Assembly: GCF_013282095.1 (NCBI RefSeq)
Contig: NZ_BLTJ01000008.1
Location: forward strand, 124,001 to 188,000
From: Enterocloster alcoholdehydrogenati
GTDB lineage: Bacteria; Bacillota; Clostridia; Lachnospirales; Lachnospiraceae
DNA length: 64,000 nt
Direction of reading: 5' to 3'
The position numbers were made by a program, and so were the translations under genes. Position 1 is the first letter of the stretch. Each line of letters opens with the position of its first letter. Below the pieces are notes generated by a model that saw only the letters and a list, made by a program, of their open reading frames with translations, was not told the origin of the DNA and ran no database searches. Positions 37,590-46,301 of the stretch are shown piece by piece.

Positions 37590-38456
37590 ATGAAAAAAGG
37601 GTTAATCGGTATTCAGATGAGTACCATCAAATCAAAAATCGATGAACTGGGAGCATATGGAACACTGAAGGCCTGCGCAGAACTGGGATATCACTGTGTA
37701 GAGGTTTCCCAGATCCCCATGACAAAGGAAAATGTAGAGGGCATGAAGAAGGCCTGCGATGAGTTCGGCATCAAGATTGCCGCCTGCAGCGCATCCTTAG
37801 AGCCTATGATGGAGGGGATGCCGGGAGAGTACCTGGTCAGCGATTTTGATAAGATCGTAGCAGACTGTAAAGCAGTAGACTGTGATATGCTGCGCATCGG
37901 TATGCTTCCCATGACCTGTATGGGCAGCCGGGAAAAGGCCATCGATTTTGTAAAAAGGGCAGACGAGATGGCAGCGCGTTTAAAGGAGCACGGCATTGAC
38001 CTGTACTATCACAACCATCATGTAGAGTTTGTAAAATACGACGGAGAGTATTTGCTGGATATTATCAAGGACAATACAAAGCATATGGGATTTGAGCTGG
38101 ATATTCACTGGATCCAGAGAGGCGGCGAAAACCCGGTAGAGTTTATCCGCAAGTATGACGGACGGATCCGTCTCCTTCATTTAAAGGATTACCGTATCGC
38201 GGAGGTAAAACTTCCGGAGGGGCCGTTTGATCCTAAGAAGTTCATGGAGGCATTTACCTCAAATGTACAGTTTGCGGAGGTAGGAGAGGGAAATCTTCCC
38301 ATTAAAGCCTGTATTGAGGCCGGCCTGGCAGGCGGAAGTGAATACTTCCTCATTGAACAGGATGATACATACGGAAGAGACCCGTTTGAGAGCTTAAAGA
38401 TCAGCCGTGATAATCTGATTAAGCTGGGATATGAGGATTGGTTCAAACTGGATTAA
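37590..38456 (+). CDS. Sugar phosphate isomerase/epimerase, IolE/IolI-like
   Basis: A 288-aa TIM barrel with YYHNHHVEF (about 143-151), ELDIHWIQRGG, LLHLKDYR and LIEQDDTYG, the metal-binding set of this superfamily. AAAGGAGAGC upstream of the ATG. It is the last gene of the four-gene set; a strong terminator follows. Confidence 0.9.
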   Translation: MKKGLIGIQMSTIKSKIDELGAYGTLKACAELGYHCVEVSQIPMTKENVEGMKKACDEFGIKIAACSASLEPMMEGMPGEYLVSDFDKIVADCKAVDCDMLRIGMLPMTCMGSREKAIDFVKRADEMAARLKEHGIDLYYHNHHVEFVKYDGEYLLDIIKDNTKHMGFELDIHWIQRGGENPVEFIRKYDGRIRLLHLKDYRIAEVKLPEGPFDPKKFMEAFTSNVQFAEVGEGNLPIKACIEAGLAGGSEYFLIEQDDTYGRDPFESLKISRDNLIKLGYEDWFKLD

Positions 38457-38458
38457 GT

Positions 38459-38518
38459 AAAAATACGCTTCACTGGAAGGAACAGGTTAAGTGACCTTGC
38501 TGGTGAAGCGTATTTTTT
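38459..38518. terminator. Bidirectional terminator between isomerase and pflA
   Basis: AAAAATACGCTTCACTGG...CTGGTGAAGCGTATTTTTTG: a long stem with A-rich and T-rich ends, usable by both converging transcripts. Confidence 0.88.
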
Positions 38519-38564
38519 GCCTGTACAGGCTGTTTTTTGGGATGCAGCGATCGGGTTTAGGCCG

Positions 38565-39317
38565 TCAGTGCCGGCCTGACCGGCTCTCCCTCATTCCCGC
38601 GAGGATCACCTGTCTGGCCTTTGCCGCCGCCTCCTTTGACAGAGGGGGAGTGGATTCCAGAGGATAGGGGATCCCCAGGTTTTTATATTTTACCTTTCCC
38701 ATATCGTGATAGGGGAGCACGTCCAGCGCTTTGATATTGGAACGCGTTCCCAGATACCGGCCCAGACGCAGAAGATATTCCTCCTTATCAGTGATACCAG
38801 GAACTACTACATGGCGGATCCATACGGGGATGCCCTTTTGCTCCAGATATGCCTCAAAGGCCATTACCGGCTGCTGAGGCTGGCTGCAGAGCTTTTCGTG
38901 CTCGTTGGGGTCAATGTGCTTTATATCAAGGAGCACCAGGTCTGTTACCGCAGTCAGCCTGTCAAACTGCTCCAGAAGGGCCGGGGAATCGGAGCGGAAG
39001 GTAATGCCGGAGGTATCGAGGCAGGTGTGGATGCCGCGTTTTTTTGCTTCTGCAAAAAGTTCTGTGACAAAGCCGATCTGCATTAACGGTTCTCCTCCGC
39101 TGACCGTAATCCCTCCCTTGGTGTAGAAGTGCTTCATTTTATCATACTGGGCCAAAATCTCATCCACAGAGGTAAGCGTCCCTCCCTTTGGATCCCAGGT
39201 GTCGGGATTATGGCAATAGAGACAGCGCATGGGACATCCGCTTAAAAATACCACCATGCGTATTCCCGGTCCGTCTACGGTGCCGCAGCTTTCAATGGAA
39301 TGTACCCGTCCTGACAT
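38565..39317 (-). CDS. pflA: Pyruvate formate-lyase activating enzyme
   Basis: A 250-aa radical-SAM enzyme that installs the glycyl radical on pyruvate formate-lyase. It has GTVDGPGIRMVVFLSGCPMRCLYCHN with the CxxxCxxC cluster motif (about residues 29-36), ITVSGGEPLMQ, and the C-terminal LPYHDMGKVKYKNLG typical of PflA. GGAAGGGAG 9 nt before the ATG. It lies 113 nt after the separate glycyl-radical gene, so activase and both lyase chains are clustered. Confidence 0.95.
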   Translation of the reverse strand: MSGRVHSIESCGTVDGPGIRMVVFLSGCPMRCLYCHNPDTWDPKGGTLTSVDEILAQYDKMKHFYTKGGITVSGGEPLMQIGFVTELFAEAKKRGIHTCLDTSGITFRSDSPALLEQFDRLTAVTDLVLLDIKHIDPNEHEKLCSQPQQPVMAFEAYLEQKGIPVWIRHVVVPGITDKEEYLLRLGRYLGTRSNIKALDVLPYHDMGKVKYKNLGIPYPLESTPPLSKEAAAKARQVILAGMRESRSGRH

Positions 39318-39430
39318 AATGAAAACTCCCTTCCTGTTAATTTACCATAAGATCTGCCGCAGCAGCGGGCAGATGTATTTTGGCACCTGCCCGGTCTGCC
39401 GTAAAGGCAGATACAGCGTTGGGTTTCTAA

Positions 39431-39676
39431 TTAGATAGAACCGTGGAAGGTTCTGGAGATAACCTCGTCCTGCTGCGCCTTTGTCAGCTTGTTAAAGTTT
39501 ACTGCGTATCCGGAAACACGCACGGTCAGCTGGGGGTATTTCTCAGGATGAGCCTGGGCGTCTAAAAGGGTTTCTTTGGAAAATACATTAACATTTAAAT
39601 GGTGTCCGCCCTCGGCGGCATATCCGTCTAACAGGGCTACCAGGTTGTCGATCTGTGCTTCACTTGCTTTTACCAT
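39431..39676 (-). CDS. Stand-alone glycyl-radical domain of pyruvate formate-lyase (GrcA-like)
   Basis: An 81-aa protein equal to the last part of a normal [24 protein letters not shown], then [15 protein letters not shown] with the radical Gly at residue 56, and the closing RTFHGSI. Because the large chain upstream ends before this domain, this protein is predicted to be the obligatory radical subunit rather than a spare part like E. coli YfiD. It has its own ribosome site (GCGAGGAAC, 10 nt before ATG) and lies between the large chain and pflA. Confidence 0.93.
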   Translation of the reverse strand: MVKASEAQIDNLVALLDGYAAEGGHHLNVNVFSKETLLDAQAHPEKYPQLTVRVSGYAVNFNKLTKAQQDEVISRTFHGSI

Positions 39677-39725
39677 AACTATGTTCCTCGCTTTCTTAGA
39701 ATAAAATGTGTTTCATTGTGTATCT

Positions 39726-39782
39726 GAAGCGGTATCTCCCGCTTCTGGCCCTTAAAGGCTGTGTGAATGCCCTTTAAGGGCC
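39726..39782 (-). promoter_or_regulatory. Two perfect hairpins between the split PFL genes
   Basis: GGCCCTTAAAGG (39747-39758) pairs with CCTTTAAGGGCC (39771-39782) around a 12-nt loop; GAAGCGG (39726-39732) pairs with CCGCTTC (39739-39745). Neither is followed by a T run on the minus strand, so mRNA processing or stabilisation is more likely than termination. Confidence 0.6.
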
Positions 39783-39815
39783 GTGGGACTTTTGGCAGTC
39801 TATGCGCAGTGGGCA

Positions 39816-41909
39816 TTAGTTCTGGTCATCCAGCCCCTCAAACAGGTTTCCGCCGGTTTCGCAGGCAGCGCAGCCATTCAGCTCCACTTCCAGGTCGCCC
39901 ATAAATACCTGATCGTCCTTTCCAAGAGCGCCGGGGATGATGGAGAAGGTGTTGGAAATACCATCCTGGGCGTCACGGAAGGGAAGCTTTGCAACCGATG
40001 CCAGGGAAGCAACAGCGCCACGGCTGTCTCTGTGGTGCATGGGGTTGGCTCCCGGAGCAAAGGGCTGTCCGGCCTTTCTTCCGTCCGGTGTAGAACCGGT
40101 ATTCTTTCCATATACCACATTGGAAGTGATGGTCAGGATGGACGTGGTGGGGATACCGCCCCGGTAGGTATGATTGCCCTTGATATAGTTCATGAAAATG
40201 TGTACCAGGTCTGCTGCAATCTGATCTACCCGGTCATCGTTGTTTCCATATTTTGGGAAATCTCCCTCTACAATATAATCGGTTACAATACCGTTTTCAT
40301 TGCGCACGGTTTTTACCTTTGCGTACTTAATGGCAGATAAGGAGTCAGCCACTACAGACAGGCCGGCAATACCGGTAGCAAACCACCGTGTTACCTTCTT
40401 GTCATGAAGCGCCATCTGGAGACGCTCGTAGCAGTAGCGGTCATGGTTGTAGTGGATGATATTCAGAGCGTTTACATAGACGCCTGCCAGCCATTTCATC
40501 ATATCTTTATACCGGTCCATTACCTCATTATAATCCAGGTATTCGCTGGTAATCGGACGGTACTTGGGGCCGATCTGCTTTCCGGAGATCTCGTCCACAC
40601 CGCCATTGATTGCGTAGAGCAGGCACTTTGCCAGGTTGGCTCTTGCGCCGAAGAACTGCATTTCCTTACCTACACGCATACTGGATACACAGCAGGCAAT
40701 GGCGTAGTCGTCACCGTGGGTCACGCGCATCAGATCGTCATTTTCGTACTGGATGGAGGAGGACTCGATGGAAGTTTTTGCACAGAAACGCTTAAACGCC
40801 TCAGGAAGTCTTGTGGACCACAGTACGGTCAGGTTGGGTTCGGGAGCCGTGCCAAGATTGCTTAAGGTGTGAAGGTAGCGGAAGGACATCTTTGTCACCA
40901 TATGGCGTCCGTCCAGACCGATGCCTCCGATGGACTCCGTTACCCAGGTGGGATCGCCGGAGAACAGTTCGTTGTACTCAGGAGTGCGGGCAAATTTCAC
41001 CAGACGCAGTTTCATGATAAAGTGGTCTACAAACTCCTGAATCTGCTCCTCTGTATAGGTGCCTGCCTTCAGATCACGCTCTGCATAAATGTCCAGGAAG
41101 GTAGAAGTGCGCCCCAGAGACATAGCCGCGCCGTTCTGCTCCTTTACTGCTGCCAGGTAGCCGAAGTAGAGCCACTGGATTGCTTCTTTTACGTCCTTTG
41201 CAGGCTGTGAAATATCAAAGCCGTAGATCTGTCCCAGTTCCTTTAACTCCTCTAAAGCCCGGATCTGCTCGGAAAGCTCCTCACGCTCACGGATTACGTC
41301 AGAGTACATAATGGTTCTTGTGGAATCCTTTTCCTCCTTCTTCTCCTGGATCAGTGCATCTACACCGTAGAGGGCTACGCGGCGGTAGTCGCCGATGATG
41401 CGTCCGCGGCCGTAAGCATCAGGAAGGCCTGTGATAATGTGGCTGGAGCGGCAGGCTCTCATCTCAGGAGTATAGGCATCGAATACACCTGCGTTATGGG
41501 TCTTGCGGTGTTTTGTGAAGAACTCAACAATCTCAGGATCCACCTCATAGCCGTTGTCCTGGCAGGCTTTCATCGCCATGCGGATACCGCCGTAGGGCTG
41601 TAAGGAACGCTTAAAAGGCTTATCTGTCTGGAAACCGACAATGGTTTCCTTGTCTTTATTCAGGTATCCGGGTCCATGAGACGTAATAGTGGAAATGACT
41701 TTCGTATCCATATCCAGTACGCCGCCGGCCTCCCGCTCCTTTGCGGACAGCTCCATTACCTGGGCCCACAGATCCTCAGTATTCTTTGTGGGTCCTTCAA
41801 GAAAGGCATCATCGCCGTCATATGGGGTATAGTTTTTCTGGATGAAGTCGCGGACATTGATCTCGCGCTGCCATACACCCGGTGTAAATGTGTTCCATTC
41901 TGTTCTCAT
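39816..41909 (-). CDS. pflB: Pyruvate formate-lyase large chain lacking the glycyl-radical domain
   Basis: A 697-aa formate C-acetyltransferase that makes acetyl-CoA and formate from pyruvate and CoA. The catalytic Cys pair is C406-C407 ([22 protein letters not shown]), with typical PFL blocks [18 protein letters not shown] and [26 protein letters not shown]. It stops soon after [12 protein letters not shown] with about 30 residues not seen in standard PFL, including [12 protein letters not shown]. The C-terminal RVSGY domain is on the separate downstream gene. Start supported by CAGGAGGAAACGTCC. Confidence 0.95.
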   Translation of the reverse strand: MRTEWNTFTPGVWQREINVRDFIQKNYTPYDGDDAFLEGPTKNTEDLWAQVMELSAKEREAGGVLDMDTKVISTITSHGPGYLNKDKETIVGFQTDKPFKRSLQPYGGIRMAMKACQDNGYEVDPEIVEFFTKHRKTHNAGVFDAYTPEMRACRSSHIITGLPDAYGRGRIIGDYRRVALYGVDALIQEKKEEKDSTRTIMYSDVIREREELSEQIRALEELKELGQIYGFDISQPAKDVKEAIQWLYFGYLAAVKEQNGAAMSLGRTSTFLDIYAERDLKAGTYTEEQIQEFVDHFIMKLRLVKFARTPEYNELFSGDPTWVTESIGGIGLDGRHMVTKMSFRYLHTLSNLGTAPEPNLTVLWSTRLPEAFKRFCAKTSIESSSIQYENDDLMRVTHGDDYAIACCVSSMRVGKEMQFFGARANLAKCLLYAINGGVDEISGKQIGPKYRPITSEYLDYNEVMDRYKDMMKWLAGVYVNALNIIHYNHDRYCYERLQMALHDKKVTRWFATGIAGLSVVADSLSAIKYAKVKTVRNENGIVTDYIVEGDFPKYGNNDDRVDQIAADLVHIFMNYIKGNHTYRGGIPTTSILTITSNVVYGKNTGSTPDGRKAGQPFAPGANPMHHRDSRGAVASLASVAKLPFRDAQDGISNTFSIIPGALGKDDQVFMGDLEVELNGCAACETGGNLFEGLDDQN

Positions 41910-42075
41910 GGACGTTTCCTCCTGTAAAATGTGATCGGCTTTCAGATTCCGTTCATATCTGCTTTTAAAACAGGCAGCGGGGAAATCTGTAAAGCATTGG
42001 GTTTGGGATACGGTTTAATGGTATCTCATTGGATGAATTAAGTCTACTATAAGCCGGCTGTTTTTTCTGTTGCAT

Positions 42076-42104
42076 TTGCAACGATTTACAGGATATTGTA
42101 TACT
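42076..42104 (+). promoter_or_regulatory. Promoter of the DUF1858 gene
   Basis: TTGCAA (42076-42081), 17 bp, TATACT (42099-42104). The -35 overlaps the inverted repeat TTGCA-TT-TGCAA (42070-42081). The leader would be about 175 nt. The rest of the 376-nt region between pflB and this gene shows no gene. Confidence 0.55.
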
Positions 42105-42285
42105 GTATCCGAAAAAATACACAGCTTATATTCATAGAATACTATACCAGAAAATAATGAAAAGGACACAGGAAAATACAGGGCTTGCCAAAAAAAACAA
42201 AATGTATTATGCTGATAAAAGCGAATGGAAACGCAAAGAATACTTTTACAGCGAAAGTATGACATATCAAAGGAGGAAAAAATAT

Positions 42286-42486
42286 ATGAAGATTGAAAAG
42301 ACAATGCTCATCGGCGAATTGATCAATATGCATGAGCTGATTCCGCAGATGCTTATGGGTGCTGGTATGCACTGCCTGGGCTGCCCTGCTTCTCAGGCTG
42401 AGTCCCTGGAAGAAGCCTGCATGGTTCACGGCATCGACTGCGACACTCTGGTATCTCAGATGAACGAGATCCTGGCTGACAAGTAA
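42286..42486 (+). CDS. DUF1858 / redox-disulfide domain protein
   Basis: A 66-aa protein of the hybrid-cluster-protein-associated disulfide (DUF1858) family. It has TMLIGELINMHELIPQMLMGAGMHCLGCPAS with the CxxC pair near residues 30-33, and a C-terminal helix. AAAGGAGG lies 9 nt before ATG 42286; longer in-frame extensions lack a ribosome site. It is divergent from pflB and may sense or buffer redox state under anaerobic growth (inference). Confidence 0.88.
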   Translation: MKIEKTMLIGELINMHELIPQMLMGAGMHCLGCPASQAESLEEACMVHGIDCDTLVSQMNEILADK

Positions 42487-42542
42487 GAAAGGGCCGGATA
42501 AGAAAAGGGCGCACGAAAGCGCTGGCTGGAAACGATCCGAGA

Positions 42543-42595
42543 GGACTGCTTTGACATACCGGATGCGGTATGCCTGAGCAGTCCTTCTGCTTTGG
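42543..42595 (+). terminator. Probable terminator after the DUF1858 gene
   Basis: GGACTGCT pairs with AGCAGTCC, with an inner stem CATACCG/CGGTATG, followed by the weak T-rich TTCTGCTTT. Confidence 0.6.
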
Positions 42596-42604
42596 CTGTG
42601 AACA

Positions 42605-42760
42605 TTATGGCTGATTGATATATTCCGCCGCAAGTTTGTTCGCCTCATATGTGGTTTTCTCTTCGTCCATACGGGTCAGCGTTCCTTCCTTTACAACCAC
42701 ATTTCCATTGACCGCTATATAATCCTCGTTGCTTTTTAATCCGATGGTACAGAGCGCACG
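42605..42760 (-). pseudogene. C-terminal remnant of an amidohydrolase (SsnA-like)
   Basis: A 51-codon minus-strand fragment ending in TAA. It reads TIGLKSNEDYIAVNGNVVV, then KEGTLTRMDEEKT and YEANKLAAEYI, which resembles the last strands of cytosine-deaminase-type amidohydrolases. The frame is closed just upstream by TGA and no catalytic region remains. Function lost; recognition is by pattern. Confidence 0.5.
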
Positions 42761-43146
42761 TCATTGCCTGTTCATTCCAGGCTTTCGATCTCACAAAAAT
42801 AGTTTAAGCCCTGTTGGGAATCAGTCTTTTTCAAAATTATAAATGACACGGCAGATATAGTTTAAATCCAGATTCAGCTCATGAATCGTTTTTTCATGTC
42901 TATCCATAGAGTATCTCTCTTTCTTCAATTATAGCATGGATTCAGGGAAGATGGCAGTAATGATTTTATGAAAAGGAAACCAGGAGGATGTGCTGCTGAT
43001 GGGAGGGGGTAATAAACGCTATCCATGTACATCCCAAAGAATGAGAAATTATTATAACAATTATATTTGGGGGTATCAATGTTAATAACTGAAGAATATA
43101 ACACATAAAAATTGGATATACTGCACAAAAAATGTTTAAAAAGGTG
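42761..43146. other. Gene-poor stretch before mecA
   Basis: Holds only a possible 28-codon minus-strand ORF (42821-42907, MDRHEKTIHELNL start, with a TATAAT box about 20 nt upstream) that matches nothing I know. The rest is AT-rich without recognisable genes or RNAs. Confidence 0.4.
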
Positions 43147-43184
43147 TTAAAAACAGGAAAAGCAGGCTCCAATGGAACCTGCCT
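43147..43184 (-). terminator. Terminator of mecA
   Basis: GCAGGCTCC and GGAACCTGC form a stem with one mismatch; on the minus strand it is followed by TTTTCCTGTTTTT. Confidence 0.7.
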
Positions 43185-43233
43185 GAAAGGGCTGTAAACA
43201 GATGCAGCAGAGGTGCATTTCTGGTAAACTGCC

Positions 43234-43974
43234 CTAAATCAGCTGTAATTTTTTCAGTGCATTTTCCCCGATAACAACCTCATAATGCTCCTTAAAATAA
43301 GCTTCGCTGGCGTGATCGCCGGAGAATTTTGAGCCGTATTCGGCTAAGATATTACATACTCTGGAGAAATCGCGGTCATCGGCAGCCCCGCGGTTTAGAA
43401 CCAGATAATACTGGCGTGTATGGGGTTTTTTGTAAAGGGCATTGGATGCGGTGCAGATGTCTGCCGCTGCCTTTGCGGCTTCAGCAGTCCGATCCAGACT
43501 GTCAAAAAGGAAGATGCGGATTGGCTTTCCTACCGGTTTGTCAGAACCGCTTTCAGTCTCCTCGGACGTCGGCCCATGGTCGGGAGCATCACTCATATGC
43601 CCGGCCATAAGGCGGCCAATATCCCCTGCTCCTTCCAGAAACTCATCCGGCAGTCCGGAAAGTGCAGGATTTGCCTCTTCTGGTGCAGAGGGAGAGAATC
43701 GGGCAAAGCGGGTATCTAATTCCTCTGGATCCTCGATCTTTGTGATCACCAGCATAATGCTTTCAGAAGAAAGAGGGATCGCCTCGACCATCAGCGGAAT
43801 ATCCTCCGCCTCAAATCCCACTTCGCTGGAGGCTCGCTGGATCATTTCGCGAAACAGATTTCTGGCTTTTTCCGTACCGTAGGCAAGTTCAATAATGTTG
43901 ATATTGCGGGCGCTTAAGTCAAAGCTGGTAAGGGTACATCGTATCTGATTTTCATTGATTCGTTCTATCTTCAT
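43234..43974 (-). CDS. mecA: Adaptor protein MecA
   Basis: A 246-aa ClpC adaptor that delivers proteins to the ClpCP protease. The N-terminal substrate-binding block is MKIERINENQIRCTLTSFDLSARNI; an acidic, Ser/Pro-rich linker (about 100-140) joins the C-terminal ClpC-binding domain (FDSLDRTAEAAKAA ... YYLVLNRG). ATG 43974 matches the family N-terminus and has AGGAAG upstream; the longer in-frame ATG does not. Confidence 0.9.
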   Translation of the reverse strand: MKIERINENQIRCTLTSFDLSARNINIIELAYGTEKARNLFREMIQRASSEVGFEAEDIPLMVEAIPLSSESIMLVITKIEDPEELDTRFARFSPSAPEEANPALSGLPDEFLEGAGDIGRLMAGHMSDAPDHGPTSEETESGSDKPVGKPIRIFLFDSLDRTAEAAKAAADICTASNALYKKPHTRQYYLVLNRGAADDRDFSRVCNILAEYGSKFSGDHASEAYFKEHYEVVIGENALKKLQLI

Positions 43975-44175
43975 CGGATCACTTCCTGTTCTGTATAAAA
44001 ATGTGTAGACTTCCACAACATAAATATACTACATAACAGGGGAAAATATCAATGTAGATATGAAAAAAATTTAAAGTGGTTATCCTGTCGACCATAGACA
44101 AGTTACATAAATGAGAGTAAGATTGCGGCATGAGATGATATTGTAACGAAAGGAGGGGGAAGAAGGAGAGAGGTA

Positions 44176-45633
44176 CTGTTTGGAAAGTATGAATTGATCC
44201 GAAAGGCGGGGTCAGGCCGTGCAGGTACAGTCTGGAAGGCCCGTCATCTGGGACTGGACGAGTACCGTGCAGTCAAGTGTGTGCCTAAGTACAAGGTGGA
44301 TCACGCTGCATTCTGCAGGGAAGCTCTGGTACTTAAGGAACTGAAGCATCCGGGAATCCCCATGGTTTATGACCTGGAGGAGGATGCGGATCATTTTTAT
44401 CTGATCGAGGAATATCTGGAAGGCCATTCTCTATATGCCCTGATAAAAGATCAGGGTACATTTCAGGAAACGTCGGCAGTTCGGTACGGACTGCAGATCT
44501 GTTCTCTTGTTGAATATTTACATCATTCTTGTCATGAACCCATTTTACATTTAGATTTACAACCAAATAACCTGATCATCTGGAACGATACGGTGCGGCT
44601 TATTGATTTTGATCATGCGGCGGATCGAATCTGCGCCAATGCCCCAGGAAAGCGTTACGGCACGGAAGGCTGTGCAGCGCCTGAGCAATATACCTCTGAC
44701 CAGCCCTTAGATGAAAGGACCGATCTTTATGCCATTGGTGCGGTCCTCCGATTCATGGTACAGGGAACCCTGAAGCCGGACGCCGGCAGGAAACCGGAGC
44801 TGTCAGACGCCTTTGAGGCGGTGATCGGGAAATGTATGGAGCGGGATATGGACCAGCGGTACAGATCTGTGAAGGAGGTAAAGGAAGCTCTGGAACGGGT
44901 TTTGGCTGCAAAACGGTCGGCGGACCGATGGAGCGGGGGAAAGGTCGCAACAGAGCATATGGCAATATCATCTCAGAAAATCGTCCTTGTGGGCAATCGA
45001 TCCGGAGCAGGGGCAACCCACCTGGGGTTTGGTCTCTGCGCCTATTTAAATGGGCGGGGAATGAGAACCCTCTATGTGGAATGCAACCATTCAAGGGCTG
45101 TGAGAAATCTGGCAGAGGCTCTGGGAGGGGCCAGAGCAGATGAAAACGGGATCCTTAAGCTGAAGGGAATCGCCCTTCGGCCCTGGTATGGGTCGGCAGC
45201 GGATCTTGGGGAATTAAAGGAGGAGTTTGAAGTTGTTCTGGAAGATTTTGGGACAGACTGGAAAGGGGCGGCACAGGAATTAGAGGGAGACAGCCAGGGC
45301 TGTGTTGGCGTTGTTTGTCATAACCTGTGGGAGAGGGAACAGACAGAACGCATGGCAGAGGTATTTTCCGAAGTGAAAACGGATGGAAAAAGGCAGTTTT
45401 CTTTGGTGATTGTGCGGCGGGGACCGGGCAAGGGGAAGCGGGAACGAAAAAGAATTTTCCCGGAAACTGCGATGTTTGCAAGCCCCGCATATGAGGATCC
45501 TTTCTGCCTGGACAGGGAAACGGAAGGATTCTTAAAAGCAGTGTGGAAAAAGGTTTCAGAGCAGATGGAAGGAGATTTGGATGCTGCTCCAAATAGGACA
45601 GTAAGCCCAAGGAGGAGATGGCTGTGGCGGTGA
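44176..45633 (+). CDS. Ser/Thr protein kinase fused to a MinD/ParA-like P-loop domain
   Basis: About 485 aa. Residues 1-240 are a Hanks-type kinase: FGKYELIRKAGSGRAGTVW, Lys 34 (YRAVKCV), catalytic LHLDLQPNN (Asp 127; Lys of the usual DLKP is Gln), and DFD in place of DFG. From about residue 260 a P-loop-type fold follows (LVGNRSGAGATHLGFGLCAYL), lacking the Walker Lys. No TM helix is seen. Start uncertain: kinase homology reaches back to 44176, where only CTG is available (AAGGAGAG 5 nt upstream); the nearest TTG, 44194, cuts the first strand. The 3' end overlaps the next gene by 16 nt. Confidence 0.8.
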   Translation: MFGKYELIRKAGSGRAGTVWKARHLGLDEYRAVKCVPKYKVDHAAFCREALVLKELKHPGIPMVYDLEEDADHFYLIEEYLEGHSLYALIKDQGTFQETSAVRYGLQICSLVEYLHHSCHEPILHLDLQPNNLIIWNDTVRLIDFDHAADRICANAPGKRYGTEGCAAPEQYTSDQPLDERTDLYAIGAVLRFMVQGTLKPDAGRKPELSDAFEAVIGKCMERDMDQRYRSVKEVKEALERVLAAKRSADRWSGGKVATEHMAISSQKIVLVGNRSGAGATHLGFGLCAYLNGRGMRTLYVECNHSRAVRNLAEALGGARADENGILKLKGIALRPWYGSAADLGELKEEFEVVLEDFGTDWKGAAQELEGDSQGCVGVVCHNLWEREQTERMAEVFSEVKTDGKRQFSLVIVRRGPGKGKRERKRIFPETAMFASPAYEDPFCLDRETEGFLKAVWKKVSEQMEGDLDAAPNRTVSPRRRWLWR

Positions 45634-46214
45634 ATGTACAGAGAACCCGTATTACAGGGATCATCGGAGCGGGAAGGGCCACGGGAGCTACCCACCTGAC
45701 CTTGTGGAGCGCTAATTATCTGTCCGGCTGCTGTCAGAAAAGGACAGCAGTGGTGGAGTGGAGCGGGCACAACAGTCTGATTCGGTTAAAAGCTGGGCCG
45801 GAGGGAAAGAAAGCAGAGGAGGCGAAAGCGTTTCGGATTCTGGATGTGGACTATTATCCTCAGGGGGAAAAGGAAGCTTTGGCGTCCTGTATCCGGTCCG
45901 GCTATGAAGAGATCCTTATTGACTTTGGCCCCATGAGACCGCAGATCCGGCCAGAGTGGTTCCGGTGCTCAAACAGGATCCTTACCGCGGCCCTGTCAGA
46001 ATGGAAACTGAATGCATTTCTGGGATTTCTTACAGAAGAGGAAACGCTGGGAGAAGGATGGAGCTGTATGGCTGCCTTTGGCAGCGAGACCATAAGAAGA
46101 GAGATTGAGAAACAGTTTCGTATTCCTCTCAGAAGAATCCCACTTTCAGCAGATGCGTTTCTGGTGGACAGGAGGGCCATGGAGTGGTTTGCAGATGTAT
46201 TTGACAAAAGATAA
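45618..46214 (+). CDS. MinD/ParA-like protein with GATH-type P-loop
   Basis: A 198-aa protein with ITGIIGAGRATGATHLTLWSANYL near the N-terminus, the same G-x-GATHL loop as the C-terminal half of the upstream kinase, and a Walker B-like EEILIDFG. It probably arose with that domain and may pair with it. It overlaps the kinase gene by 16 nt and uses AAGGAGGAG directly before the ATG (a GTG 6 nt later is possible). No named family recognised; function unknown. Confidence 0.75.
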   Translation: MAVAVNVQRTRITGIIGAGRATGATHLTLWSANYLSGCCQKRTAVVEWSGHNSLIRLKAGPEGKKAEEAKAFRILDVDYYPQGEKEALASCIRSGYEEILIDFGPMRPQIRPEWFRCSNRILTAALSEWKLNAFLGFLTEEETLGEGWSCMAAFGSETIRREIEKQFRIPLRRIPLSADAFLVDRRAMEWFADVFDKR

Positions 46215-46301
46215 GAAGAGCAGAAGCCTTTTTCAAGGGAAGTGGTATGTCACGTTTTACCTCCAGGGGAGAAAAGGGCTTCTGTCGGGAGGTTTACATT
46301 T

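Noticed and set aside
39677-39815. Sequencing frameshift as the cause of the split PFL
   Set aside because: The gap has stops, hairpins and a separate ribosome site, and the large chain has an extra tail; a single-base error cannot join the frames. Resequencing would still settle it.
42070-42285. Longer DUF1858 protein starting at 42070
   Set aside because: The extension covers the promoter and lacks a ribosome site; AAAGGAGG and family length support 42286.
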